Shown here one piece after another: positions 25,710 to 35,182 of a stretch of 64,000 bases of DNA; within the stretch, counting starts at the first letter, position 1; each line of letters starts with the position of its first letter. Below the pieces are notes generated by a model, which had not been told where the DNA came from, did no database searches, and saw nothing but the letters and a program-made list of their open reading frames with translations. The stretch is from Bacillota bacterium (GTDB lineage Bacteria; Bacillota; Clostridia; Lachnospirales; Lachnospiraceae). The stretch is taken from contig JAEZZQ010000047.1 of assembly GCA_023442465.1 (NCBI GenBank), positions 1 through 64,000 on the forward strand, read 5' to 3'. Both the position numbers and the translations under genes were made by a program.

Positions 25710-26779
25710 GCGATAGTTTATTAAAACCCTTAAAAATCGGAGACCTGACAGCGAAGATTCCAGTGGTTCAGGGCGGAATGGGCGTAGGGATCAGCCTGTC
25801 CGGACTGGCGGGAGCAGTAGCGGCTCTGGGCGGTGTAGGCGTGATCTCCACCGCACAAATCGGTTACAAAAGCGAAAACTTTGGCAGAGACCCGCTAGGG
25901 TGTAATCTCCGTGCCATAAAAGATGAGATTGATAAAGCAAGAAAAATCGCCGGAAGCGGAATTATCGGCGTTAATATTATGGTGGCGACAAAACGATATG
26001 AGGAATACGTAAAGGCAGCAATAGCTGCAGGCGTGGACATCATCATATCAGGAGCAGGACTGCCAATGACTCTGCCGGAGCTGGTAGGAAAGGCCAAGAC
26101 AAAGATCGCGCCTATCGTTTCAAGCCTTAAGTCGGCACAGATTATCTTAAAATATTGGATGAAGAAGTATGACAGATTACCGGATATGGTCGTTATAGAA
26201 GGTCCTTTGGCCGGAGGGCATCTGGGCTTTAAGGGGGAGCAGCTTAGTCATATAGAGGAGCTGGATTATGACGAAGAAATCCGCAGGATCATTGGGCATA
26301 TAACAGAATGTGCAAGTGAGCATGGCAGAGAAATCCCGGTAGTGATTGCGGGAGGAATCTATACGAGAGAAGATGCGGAGCACGCCTTTTCGCTTGGAGC
26401 TTCCGGCGTTCAGTTAGCGACCCGATTTGTAACGACTTATGAATGCGACGCTTCTGAGGCATATAAGCAGGCATACATAGATGCCTCTGAGGAAGATATT
26501 ATAATTGTAAAAAGTCCGGTAGGAATGCCGGCACGTGCCATCGCCAACGAGTTTACGGGAAGAACTGCAGAAGGAAGAATACCTCCCAGGAAGTGCTTCG
26601 ATTGTATCATAACCTGCAATCCGGCAGAAACGCCGTATTGCATCACGCAGGCTCTCATAAATGCAGTAAATGGAAATGTAAAGGACGGACTTCTTTTCTG
26701 CGGGTCAAATGCTTGCAGGGCCAAGAAGCTGGAACATGTAAAGGATATTATGAAAGAATTTGAAATAGACGTAGAATAG
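25706..26779 (+). CDS. FabK paralog / nitronate monooxygenase family flavoprotein
   Basis: The 357-residue FMN TIM-barrel protein starts with the NMO/FabK family block IPVVQGGMGVGISLSGLAG and contains VIEGPLAGGHLGF and VIAGGIYTRED for FMN binding. Unlike FabK at 21037 it ends in a 60-residue tail with four or five cysteines (CFDCIITC, CITQ, CGSNAC), which suggests metal or Fe-S binding. It overlaps fabZ (ATGA) and precedes fabH, so it is a true operon member. It may be a second enoyl reductase or nitronate monooxygenase, and its role in lipid synthesis is inferred only from position. Confidence 0.82.
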   Translation: MSDSLLKPLKIGDLTAKIPVVQGGMGVGISLSGLAGAVAALGGVGVISTAQIGYKSENFGRDPLGCNLRAIKDEIDKARKIAGSGIIGVNIMVATKRYEEYVKAAIAAGVDIIISGAGLPMTLPELVGKAKTKIAPIVSSLKSAQIILKYWMKKYDRLPDMVVIEGPLAGGHLGFKGEQLSHIEELDYDEEIRRIIGHITECASEHGREIPVVIAGGIYTREDAEHAFSLGASGVQLATRFVTTYECDASEAYKQAYIDASEEDIIIVKSPVGMPARAIANEFTGRTAEGRIPPRKCFDCIITCNPAETPYCITQALINAVNGNVKDGLLFCGSNACRAKKLEHVKDIMKEFEIDVE

Positions 26780-26803
26780 TGTTAGAAAGGCAAGGTTATT
26801 AGT

Positions 26804-27805
26804 ATGATGAGAATAATAGGGACGGGAAGCTGTCTCCCCTCCAATGTGGTAACCAACGATGATTTATCAAAAATTATGGATACCTCCGATGAATGGATTT
26901 CCAGCCGCACGGGTATAAAAGAGAGAAGGCTGGCAAAGGAAGAGACCACAGCTTCCATGGCTGCGGAAGCTTCGCAGAGAGCGCTTAAAAATGCAGGAAT
27001 CGGTGTAGGGGAAATCGATTTAATTATTGTAGGGACAATTACCGGCGACTATGTAACTCCATCTACCTCCTGTGAGGTGCAGGCAAAGCTTGGAGCAGAA
27101 CGCGCAGTGGCTTTCGATATAAACGCTGCTTGCTCAGGCTTTATGTTTGCCCTTCATACTGCCTACGTTTATTTGCAGTCAGGAATTTATAAAACGGCGC
27201 TGGTAGTCGGGGCGGAGACGTTGTCTAAAATTATGGACTGGAACGATAGAAGCACCTGTGTACTTTTTGGAGACGGAGCAGGAGCAGCCGTAGTGAGGGC
27301 ATATACGGACGAAGAGTCAGGAGAGCGCGGAATGGGAAGAAGCGGCGCCAGGGGTTTGCTTGCCTTCTCGCAGGGATCTGATGGAGAAAAGGGAAGTGTT
27401 CTTGCGTGCAGGGACCGTGTAAATAATAATCCATTGATTCAGAATCCCTTTGAAATGGATTATGTCTCCATGGACGGTCAGGAAGTGTATAAGTTCGCGG
27501 TGAGTACTGTGCCTTCATCTATTATAAAGGTGCTTGAAATGTCACAGCTGAAAACGGAGGATATTAAATATTTTGTGCTTCATCAGGCGAATATCCGAAT
27601 TATTCAGTCCGTAGCAAAGCGTCTGAAAGTAAGCGAGGATAAGTTCCCTTTAAGTTTGGACCATTGCGGGAACATATCTGCGGCAAGCGTGCCCATTCTT
27701 CTGGATGAGATGAACCAGAAGGGAATGCTTAGCCCGGGAGACAGAATAGTTATGTCAGGCTTTGGCGCCGGGCTTACGTGGGGAACTGCCGTAATCGAAT
27801 GGTAG
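26804..27805 (+). CDS. fabH: 3-oxoacyl-ACP synthase III
   Basis: The 333-residue initiating condensing enzyme has the triad Cys110 in NAACSGFMFAL, His in LHQANIRI (about 259) and Asn in CGNISAAS (about 289). It joins acetyl-CoA (or branched acyl-CoA) with malonyl-ACP to start chains. In many Firmicutes fabH heads the operon; here it is the last gene, and the acetyl-CoA carboxylase genes often found at this end are absent. A stem-loop follows. Confidence 0.95.
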   Translation: MMRIIGTGSCLPSNVVTNDDLSKIMDTSDEWISSRTGIKERRLAKEETTASMAAEASQRALKNAGIGVGEIDLIIVGTITGDYVTPSTSCEVQAKLGAERAVAFDINAACSGFMFALHTAYVYLQSGIYKTALVVGAETLSKIMDWNDRSTCVLFGDGAGAAVVRAYTDEESGERGMGRSGARGLLAFSQGSDGEKGSVLACRDRVNNNPLIQNPFEMDYVSMDGQEVYKFAVSTVPSSIIKVLEMSQLKTEDIKYFVLHQANIRIIQSVAKRLKVSEDKFPLSLDHCGNISAASVPILLDEMNQKGMLSPGDRIVMSGFGAGLTWGTAVIEW

Positions 27806-27868
27806 GGAAAATCGTCGATCGCATTATTTTTCTTTAACAGATATACTGAAAATAATAAGTATCTTGGC

Positions 27869-27903
27869 AGGAAGCTGCTGCAAATATTCTGCAGCGGCTT
27901 CCT
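27869..27903. terminator. stem-loop between convergent fabH and response regulator genes
   Basis: AGGAAGCTGCTGCA pairs with TGCAGCGGCTTCCT (one G-U) across a 7-base loop. It lies between two converging genes and probably ends both transcripts, although neither side has a long T-run. Confidence 0.6.
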
Positions 27904-27906
27904 ATT

Positions 27907-29445
27907 CTATATATCGCCATGGATTTTTTTCATATAAATACTTGGTGACAATCCTGTGCTCTTTTTGAAAATCTGATTAAAATATGGCGGATTATTTCCG
28001 CAGCCGACAAGCTCTGCAATCTCCTGAATTTTTATGGGATTTTGTTCTGCCAGAAGTTCCTTGGCTTTCTTAACCTTTTCGTCGGTTAAATATTTAGAAA
28101 AGGTTTCCCCTGTTTCCTTAATGAATTTTTTACTTACATAATCCACATTCATATAAAGATAATTGTCTGCAATCCACTTTAAGGAAAGATCCGGATCAGA
28201 TAAATGCTCCTGTACATAAGTCTGTATCTTGGCACTAATAGTACCGGCAGCAGTATAAGAATGATATTTATGATAAAGGTTTTCCAATAATTGTTTAAGA
28301 GAGCTTGTAATTTCCCCGCAATTGGAAGAGGACCCCACTCGAGTTAGAAATTCTGCGGCAAAAAGAGCGTGATAGGATATATTTTTAGAGGAAGATATAA
28401 CGATAACGGAAGAAACCAGCTGCTTTAAAAAATTAATATCCGTTATGGTCTGCAAAACGCTGAGCAATGAATGGATAGCTTTTGCGGATTCCTCTCTGTC
28501 GTCTACATAAATTTGTGCAGTATAGTTTTGAACTTCTCGGATAATATTTTGATAATTGCTGATTCTCGTTAATGTTATGCCATCGGTATATATAATTTGT
28601 TCATAAAGGCGTATATGATAAATAATCTTATTTAAAGCCAATTCAAAGTTGTCAAAAGAATTTCTCTGATATAGAATCCCCGTACTTTGATTAGAAAAAT
28701 CGAGCTTAGACATAAATACATCCATTACTTCATACGAAATACCAAACGAAGGAAAAAAGAGTACAAGAGTGTTATGCACATATAGATAATTAAAAGAAAT
28801 ACCGGGAGAATTATTTTCACGATAATGTTCAATTAAATCGATAAGATTTTGCATATTCTCTTCTATAAGATAATAGAAATAACAAACCTCATAGGGAGTG
28901 GTATAAAAATCAAGGTATTTACTGTAATCTTTATGGAAGGGAACATAACTGTCCTTAGATAAAGAGTCTTGAGAAGTAAGGCCGTCGTTGATTAAATTGA
29001 TGAGCAGGTTTTGCCGGAATTGGTTAAGGAGCGGTAAATTATCCTGCACATTTCTTCTGGTCGCGAGCTTATCATAGTAGTCATGTATCACATCTTTTAA
29101 ACTGGATATAATCTGTTCCTCATTGCAGGGCTTAAGCAGATAATAGCGCACGCCATACTGCATCGCTTTTTTCGCATATTCGAAATCGCTGTATCCGGTT
29201 AAGATGATAAATTGAGTATCTTTGTTGACTGCATAAATTTTCTGGATCAATTCCAATCCCGATAGGCCGGGCATTTTAATATCCGTGAGTACAATGTCCG
29301 GGTATTCGTCGAGAATCATATTATATGCTTCTATCCCGTCCTTAGCGGTTCCCATCAATGAGATACCCAGGCTTTTCCAGTCGATTAATTCGGAGATGGT
29401 TTCGCGAATTATCTTTTCGTCGTCTGCAATTAATAATTTTAACAT
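27907..29445 (-). CDS. YesN-type response regulator with AraC DNA-binding domain
   Basis: The 512-residue protein has an N-terminal receiver domain (acidic pair Asp8-Asp9, phospho-acceptor Asp55 in LTDIKMPG, Lys about 104 in LLKP). A long middle region of unknown fold follows, then a C-terminal AraC-type double helix-turn-helix (about 410-510, with the family segment IAELVGCGNNPPYFNQIFKK). The ATG at 29445 has GGGAG upstream; a start six codons earlier has none. It lies four bases behind its sensor kinase gene. It probably activates the divergent sugar transporter operon at 31445. Confidence 0.9.
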   Translation of the reverse strand: MLKLLIADDEKIIRETISELIDWKSLGISLMGTAKDGIEAYNMILDEYPDIVLTDIKMPGLSGLELIQKIYAVNKDTQFIILTGYSDFEYAKKAMQYGVRYYLLKPCNEEQIISSLKDVIHDYYDKLATRRNVQDNLPLLNQFRQNLLINLINDGLTSQDSLSKDSYVPFHKDYSKYLDFYTTPYEVCYFYYLIEENMQNLIDLIEHYRENNSPGISFNYLYVHNTLVLFFPSFGISYEVMDVFMSKLDFSNQSTGILYQRNSFDNFELALNKIIYHIRLYEQIIYTDGITLTRISNYQNIIREVQNYTAQIYVDDREESAKAIHSLLSVLQTITDINFLKQLVSSVIVISSSKNISYHALFAAEFLTRVGSSSNCGEITSSLKQLLENLYHKYHSYTAAGTISAKIQTYVQEHLSDPDLSLKWIADNYLYMNVDYVSKKFIKETGETFSKYLTDEKVKKAKELLAEQNPIKIQEIAELVGCGNNPPYFNQIFKKSTGLSPSIYMKKIHGDI

Positions 29446-29466
29446 GTAAGCGTACACTCCCATTTT

Positions 29467-31233
29467 TTATATTTTATTTACCGGAATGGTTACTTGGGCG
29501 ACGGCGGTATCCTCGTCCTTATTGTATAGATTCAGTCCGTAGGAAGAGCCGTAGGTAAGCTGAATCCGCTGATGAATATTCAGAAGTCCAATTCCAAAGC
29601 CATGTGGGATCACCTCTTGTTTATTTAACTTTTCCAGAAGATGCTCCTCGAATTGCGAACCGCTGTTTATGATGCTTATGAATACCGTTTCATCGTAAAT
29701 ATGTCCTTCTATTTCAATATGGCATACATCGATACTTTCTTCCATCCCATAGTTAATGGCATTTTCTACCAGCGGCTGCAAAATAAGCAGCGGAATTTCG
29801 ACATGAAGAATGGAAGGCTCCACATTTTCTATAAAGGATAACCGGTCAGGAAAACGTATTTTCTGAATATTTATATAGCATTTTACGATATCTAAATCAT
29901 CAGCAACGGTATGCTGGGTATCCTTATTGCCAAGTGTAACCCGCAGCAAGGAGCCAAGTGATTCGATCATAAGTGAAATTTCTTTTTCCCCGATTGCCTT
30001 TGCCCGCCAGTTTACTGATTCCAAAGTATTGTATAGAAAATGCGGATTGATTTGACTTTCCAAAGCCTTTATTTTAGCATCTTTTCTAAGAATTTCGTTT
30101 ACATAGTTCTCCTGAATCAGAAGCTGAAGCTTGATGGCCATTTGATCGAATTGATTATGGAGCATTCCGATTTCATCCTTACGGTGATCATAATGCCCTC
30201 CTATATCGGGTAATTTCGATTCATCCTTTCCAAAGGCATCCATTTTCTGTATAAGAAGGTAAAAATCTTTCATAATAGAGCGAATCAACAATCTGGAAAG
30301 AATTAAAGACATTATCACACAGAAAAGTATAACGCTTAAGGAAAGAAGCATGGACATATTAATGGTGTCTGAAATATAGTCATATGGAATTAAACAAATA
30401 TAGTTCCATGAAGGATTAGAAATAGTTCCGCGTACGCAAAAGTACTTGCTTTTTCCAATCTTAAGCACGTCGTAATTTTCAGAGAGAGAGGATTGAATCG
30501 ATACCACAGTAGAGGCGTCTAAGGATTTGGAATGGAAGATTTCATGTGTTCCGTCATATATAATGTACTGGGCAAAGTCCGTATCTAATAACGACTGGGT
30601 CGAGGATTTGATCATTTTTTCCATGTCGATGGAAACAACTAAAGTACCGATTGTTTCATATTTCAAGTTATTAATTTTTCTTGAATCCCTTCCGAGAAAA
30701 AGACCATAGGTATTGCAGTAGTCGGTTACCCAGCAAGGGTAGCCCGAATTTTCATTGGCTTTTTGAATAACTGCCTGATGAATATCGTCCGGCGTGGAAG
30801 TACTTTTACTCTCATAGCTATAAGTAACAAAGCGGGGATTATATAAATTAATATAGCTGATATTATTTAATTTATATGTCTGATAGTAATCGCTGATTAA
30901 ATATTTCAAAGTGTTCTTAATATTCCTTATTCCGATTTCAGAAGTTTCTTCTTCTAATGCAATCAGATTTTTGCGTATATTTTGATTTGACAGAATAGAA
31001 CTTGACATGGATTCTATATTGGATAATTTAAAAGAAATATCCTCGGCAGTATAATTTAATGAGCCTTGCAATGATTCATATAATAAACGATTACTCGATT
31101 TCAGAACCATATCGATGCTTATGAGTGAAGCAGCTACATTAATAAATAAGACTACTAAAATAATAAAAATAATTTTAGTATTAAGCGAAAAATAACTTAA
31201 TTTATATTCCAAATATTGTAAGTGCTTCCTCAT
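29467..31233 (-). CDS. YesM-type sensor histidine kinase
   Basis: The 588-residue membrane kinase has a first transmembrane segment at about 19-40, an extracellular sensor region of about 240 residues, a second membrane segment near 290-315, then a HAMP-like linker. The His_kinase domain has its phospho-acceptor in NPHFLYNTLESVNWRA (near 390). The HATPase domain ends the protein, with an N-box LVENAINYG and GFGIGLLNIHQR. This is the YesM layout that works with AraC-type regulators. It heads the two-gene operon with the regulator at 27907 and is divergent from the CUT2 transporter, whose sugar it probably senses. Confidence 0.9.
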   Translation of the reverse strand: MRKHLQYLEYKLSYFSLNTKIIFIILVVLFINVAASLISIDMVLKSSNRLLYESLQGSLNYTAEDISFKLSNIESMSSSILSNQNIRKNLIALEEETSEIGIRNIKNTLKYLISDYYQTYKLNNISYINLYNPRFVTYSYESKSTSTPDDIHQAVIQKANENSGYPCWVTDYCNTYGLFLGRDSRKINNLKYETIGTLVVSIDMEKMIKSSTQSLLDTDFAQYIIYDGTHEIFHSKSLDASTVVSIQSSLSENYDVLKIGKSKYFCVRGTISNPSWNYICLIPYDYISDTINMSMLLSLSVILFCVIMSLILSRLLIRSIMKDFYLLIQKMDAFGKDESKLPDIGGHYDHRKDEIGMLHNQFDQMAIKLQLLIQENYVNEILRKDAKIKALESQINPHFLYNTLESVNWRAKAIGEKEISLMIESLGSLLRVTLGNKDTQHTVADDLDIVKCYINIQKIRFPDRLSFIENVEPSILHVEIPLLILQPLVENAINYGMEESIDVCHIEIEGHIYDETVFISIINSGSQFEEHLLEKLNKQEVIPHGFGIGLLNIHQRIQLTYGSSYGLNLYNKDEDTAVAQVTIPVNKI

Positions 31234-31444
31234 AATCCCAATCCTTTCACTAGATATAATACGTTATAATACGCAGTATGGACAGATTATAATCCATCCC
31301 ATTTCTTATTACAAGGTTATTTCCAAAGATGAAAAAACAGGTCGGAAATTTGAAAAACGACAACGGATAATTGGATAGGAAAAACAGAAGAATTCCATAT
31401 AATAATACTTATAAAGCAAAGCTTACAACAAGGAGGAAAATGAA

Positions 31445-32542
31445 ATGAAAAAGATGATGGCAATGCTCATGTGCATGACAATGTTCGCATCTATGTTAGC
31501 AGGATGCGGAAGCAGTAACCAACCGGCAGCTGCAGACAGTGCAGCCACAGATAATGCGGCGGCGGAGACAGAGGCTGAAACCGAAGATACAACAGAAGCA
31601 TCGGCAGAGGCAGTGGATAAATCAGCAGATCCGGCAGATTACAAAGTTGTTATGGTAGTAAAACAAAGTGATTCCTGGTTTGATGATATGGTAACGGGTG
31701 TTGAGCAGCTGCAAAAGGATACCGGACTCAACGTATCGGTGCAGGTACCTGAGACAGGTGATGCTGCCAGCCAGATTGCTATTATGGAAGATTTAATAGC
31801 TCAAGGAGTAGATGCGATATGCGTTGTACCCAATGATCCGGAGGCCTTAGTACCGACGATTGAAAAAGCGAGAGAAGCCGGAATCGTAGTAGTAACTCAT
31901 GAAGCGCCGGGTACGGCAGACAAAGTAGATTTGGATGTAGAAGCTTTTATTAATGAAGAATTCGGACAGTTATTCGGAAAAAGCTTAGCAGAGGCCATGG
32001 GCGGTAAGGGAAAATATGCTGGATTTGTCGGCGGTCTTACGATGGAAACACATATGGCATGGTATAAAGCAGCAGTAGAATACATCGAAGCAAATTATCC
32101 GGATATGGAATGTGTTACGGAGGAACCTTATGAAGATGGAAACAGTGTAGAGGGAGCTCATGATAAGACCCTTGAAATATTAAAGGCTTACCCGGATATT
32201 AACGGATTCTTCGATTGCTCTGCACAGGGCGGCGGAATATGTGAAGCATTGCTGGAAAAGGATAAGGCGACGACAATTCCTGTTGTTTCCCTGGCACTGC
32301 CTTCTATGTCCTCGACTTATTTAAAAGATGGCTCCATGGCGCATGGATTGGCGTGGAGACCGGCAGATGCAGGATACGCAACTTGCTATGCGGCCTATCT
32401 GTTAGCTTCCGGTCAGGGAGTAGAGACAGGAACAGACTTAAAGATTACAGGCTATGAAAGTGTTAACGTTGAGAACAATATTGCTTATGGCTTTGCACCG
32501 TTAGAATTTACTGCAGAGAATGTAGATGATTATAATTTCTAA
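31445..32542 (+). CDS. sugar ABC transporter substrate-binding lipoprotein (RbsB-like, CUT2)
   Basis: The 365-residue protein begins with a lipoprotein signal peptide ending in MLAGCGSS (lipid Cys21). An Ala/Glu/Thr-rich linker (25-60) and a periplasmic-binding protein type 1 domain of the ribose/galactose type (YKVVMVVKQSDSWFDDMV onward) follow. It binds the sugar outside the membrane and delivers it to the permeases encoded downstream. AAGGAGG precedes the ATG. A strong terminator after it probably limits transcription of the ATPase and permease genes. The ligand is unknown. Confidence 0.9.
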   Translation: MKKMMAMLMCMTMFASMLAGCGSSNQPAAADSAATDNAAAETEAETEDTTEASAEAVDKSADPADYKVVMVVKQSDSWFDDMVTGVEQLQKDTGLNVSVQVPETGDAASQIAIMEDLIAQGVDAICVVPNDPEALVPTIEKAREAGIVVVTHEAPGTADKVDLDVEAFINEEFGQLFGKSLAEAMGGKGKYAGFVGGLTMETHMAWYKAAVEYIEANYPDMECVTEEPYEDGNSVEGAHDKTLEILKAYPDINGFFDCSAQGGGICEALLEKDKATTIPVVSLALPSMSSTYLKDGSMAHGLAWRPADAGYATCYAAYLLASGQGVETGTDLKITGYESVNVENNIAYGFAPLEFTAENVDDYNF

Positions 32543-32581
32543 ACACACCATATGACAGGTTGCTATCACATGATAAGGTAG

Positions 32582-32620
32582 AAATGGAGAACGGCGTGGC
32601 AACCGTTCTCCATTTTTTTG
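32582..32620 (+). terminator. intra-operon terminator after the binding-protein gene
   Basis: AAATGGAGAACGG pairs perfectly with CCGTTCTCCATTT (13 bp) across an 8-base loop, with a T-run (seven or more). It stands between the binding protein and the ATPase gene, where partial read-through would give more binding protein than transporter. Confidence 0.88.
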
Positions 32621-32650
32621 TAAAAGAAAAGAAGAGATGGAGGTAATAGA

Positions 32651-34174
32651 ATGGAACAAATGCTGTGCGTGAAAAATTTAAGCAAATCCTTTATCGGTGT
32701 AAAGGCGCTCAAAGAAATAAATCTATCCATAAACAAAGGAGAGATTCACTGTCTTGCGGGCGAAAACGGATGCGGAAAATCGACGCTGGTAAAAAATATT
32801 TCGGGAGTTCATACCCCGGATGAAGGAGAAATCATACTAAATGGAAACGTTTACCATAGCTTAACTCCTTATCAGGCAATGAAGGAAGGGGTACAGGTTA
32901 TTTATCAGGATTTGTCCTTGTTCCAACATATGACCGTTGCTGAAAACATAGCGATAAGCAAGTTGAGCTTTGAGAAGAAAAAGGTCGTAAACTGGAAAGA
33001 GATAAAAAAAATTGCGAAAGAGCAATTGGATAGAATCGGTGTATCTATTGATATGGATCAGACAGTCGGAGAGCTTTCTATGGCGAACAGGCAGTTGACA
33101 GCAATCTGCAGGGCCCTGGCGCAGGATGCAAAAATCCTCTTTATGGATGAGCCGACCACGGCATTAACGAAAAAGGAGGTAGAAAGACTGCTGAAAATTA
33201 TTGTTGAGCTGAAGAAAAAAGGATTGGCAATTGTATTTATCAGCCATAAACTGGATGAAATATTTTCGGTAGCAGATACGATCACGATTTTTAGAAACGG
33301 AGAAAAGATTGGTGATTTTAGCAGCAAGGACTTGGACGAAAAGAGCCTGTCGCATTATATGACGGGACGTGAGGTAGAATATCCGAGATATCATAGAAAG
33401 TGCAAGGATAATCAGCCGATTATGGAAATTGAACATTTGACACGTAAGGACCAATATGAAGATATTAGCATCTCCATAAGAAAAGGAGATATTATCGGAC
33501 TTACCGGTTTGTTAGGTTCCGGCAGGACTGAACTGGCTATGTCGTTATTCGGACTGAACAAAACCCAGAGTGGCTGTATTAAGGTGGAGGGAAAAGAGGT
33601 TAAGATCAATTCCCCGATGAAAGCGAAGGAATTCGGCATTGCATTGCTTCCGGAAGACCGTTTCCATCAAGGCTTGTTTATCGAAAGAAAAATTAAGGAA
33701 AATGTATCTTCTGCCCTGGTAAATGCCTTATCGAACAGGGGAATCCTGAACAGAAAAAAAGAAGAAAAGTTAGCGGAGGAATGTGTAAAGGAATTAAAGG
33801 TGAGAACTCCTTCTATCGACACTGTAATAGGGACGCTTTCCGGGGGAAATCAGCAGAAAGTGGTAATCGGAAAATGGATTGCGACCAAACCGAAGGTATT
33901 CATTATGGATACGCCCACCGTAGGCATTGATATCGGTTCGAAAGCAGAAATTTATGAGCAGATACATAAGTTTGCCGATGACGGCATGGCGATTATTTTT
34001 ATTTCCGATGAAATTCAGGAGCTCATGGCAAATTGCAATAAGATTGTTGTCCTGGCGGAAGGAAAATGTGTTGTGACATTAAACGAAGATGACTTGAACC
34101 AAAAGGATGCCGCACAGAAGATAAGCGATCTGATCAGCAGCGGGGAAAATACGGAAGTAAAGGAGGCAATGTAA
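32651..34174 (+). CDS. sugar ABC transporter ATP-binding protein (RbsA/MglA-like, two ATPase domains)
   Basis: The 507-residue protein has two ABC ATPase halves. The first has Walker A GENGCGKST (37-45), a degenerate signature LSMANRQL, and Walker B ILFMDEPTTALT. The second lacks a full Walker A (GLLGSGRTE) but has LSGGNQQKV and VFIMDTPTVGID. This pattern is typical of CUT2 transporters for ribose, galactose or similar monosaccharides. It overlaps the first permease gene by one base (TAATG). Confidence 0.93.
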   Translation: MEQMLCVKNLSKSFIGVKALKEINLSINKGEIHCLAGENGCGKSTLVKNISGVHTPDEGEIILNGNVYHSLTPYQAMKEGVQVIYQDLSLFQHMTVAENIAISKLSFEKKKVVNWKEIKKIAKEQLDRIGVSIDMDQTVGELSMANRQLTAICRALAQDAKILFMDEPTTALTKKEVERLLKIIVELKKKGLAIVFISHKLDEIFSVADTITIFRNGEKIGDFSSKDLDEKSLSHYMTGREVEYPRYHRKCKDNQPIMEIEHLTRKDQYEDISISIRKGDIIGLTGLLGSGRTELAMSLFGLNKTQSGCIKVEGKEVKINSPMKAKEFGIALLPEDRFHQGLFIERKIKENVSSALVNALSNRGILNRKKEEKLAEECVKELKVRTPSIDTVIGTLSGGNQQKVVIGKWIATKPKVFIMDTPTVGIDIGSKAEIYEQIHKFADDGMAIIFISDEIQELMANCNKIVVLAEGKCVVTLNEDDLNQKDAAQKISDLISSGENTEVKEAM

Positions 34175-35175
34175 TGAAGACCAAAAAAGTGGATCAATTT
34201 CAGAGAATACTTCTCTTAATTATTATTATATACAGTATATTAGTTAGTATTAAAAACCCTGCGTTTCTTCATTTTGAAACAATATTTGACATTATAAGAA
34301 CATCTTCCACAACAATGATTGTTGCCATCGGTCTGCTGGTAGTGATGATATCCGGAGGAATCGATGTTTCCTTTATGGCAATCGCACTGTTTGGCAGTTA
34401 TACGACGATCAATGTCATGATTGCATTGGGAATTGATAATTTGGGAATTGCATTTCTTTTTTCAGGAGTGATCGGAATAGGGTTGGGCTTGATAAACGCT
34501 CTTTTGATCAACTGGCTAAAGCTGCCGCCGTTTATTATTACATTAGGTACACAAAATTTATACCATGGAGTTATGACGACTTTTATCAGCGATAAATCAT
34601 TTGGTGCCGGAGTCTTGCCGGAATGCTTGCATGAATTCGGACAAGGAACCATATTCAAGATCGTAACGGAGGACGGAGCGGTAGGGTTAACAATATCGCT
34701 GGTTCCTGTTTTGTTAATAGGAATTGCAACATGGCTGATTCTCTATAAGACGATGATAGGAAGAGGTATTGTTGCTATTGGAAATGATGAGGAGTCTGCA
34801 AGGAGAGCAGGATTTGATCCTTTTAAAATCCGGTTGTTCGTGTATGCGTATTCGGGATTCTTAGCAGGCATTATGGGCATTATCTATGTGGCGCAGATCA
34901 ATGCGTTATATCCGAATAAGCTGGTTGGTAATGAATTGATGGTCGTAGCGGCTGTGGTAATTGGAGGAACTAAGATAACGGGCGGCCAAGGTAAAATATT
35001 CGGCACAATTCTGGGAGTTACTATTATTTATCTTTTAAACTCTACGCTAATATTGATCGGTTTGTCTTCCTCATGGAACAATCTGTTTGTAGGGGCAATA
35101 TTAGTAGTTTCCGTTGCGATAACTTCCTATCAGGAAAGAATCAAGAACAGAAGCCATTTGATATTTACAGAATAG
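34174..35175 (+). CDS. sugar ABC transporter permease (RbsC-like)
   Basis: The 333-residue integral membrane protein has eight or more hydrophobic segments and the CUT2 permease segments MISGGIDVSF (about 62-71) and GGTKITGGQGKIFGT late in the sequence. It pairs with the second permease at 35183 to form the heterodimeric channel, and starts inside the ATPase stop codon. Confidence 0.92.
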   Translation: MKTKKVDQFQRILLLIIIIYSILVSIKNPAFLHFETIFDIIRTSSTTMIVAIGLLVVMISGGIDVSFMAIALFGSYTTINVMIALGIDNLGIAFLFSGVIGIGLGLINALLINWLKLPPFIITLGTQNLYHGVMTTFISDKSFGAGVLPECLHEFGQGTIFKIVTEDGAVGLTISLVPVLLIGIATWLILYKTMIGRGIVAIGNDEESARRAGFDPFKIRLFVYAYSGFLAGIMGIIYVAQINALYPNKLVGNELMVVAAVVIGGTKITGGQGKIFGTILGVTIIYLLNSTLILIGLSSSWNNLFVGAILVVSVAITSYQERIKNRSHLIFTE

Positions 35176-35182
35176 GAGGCAT

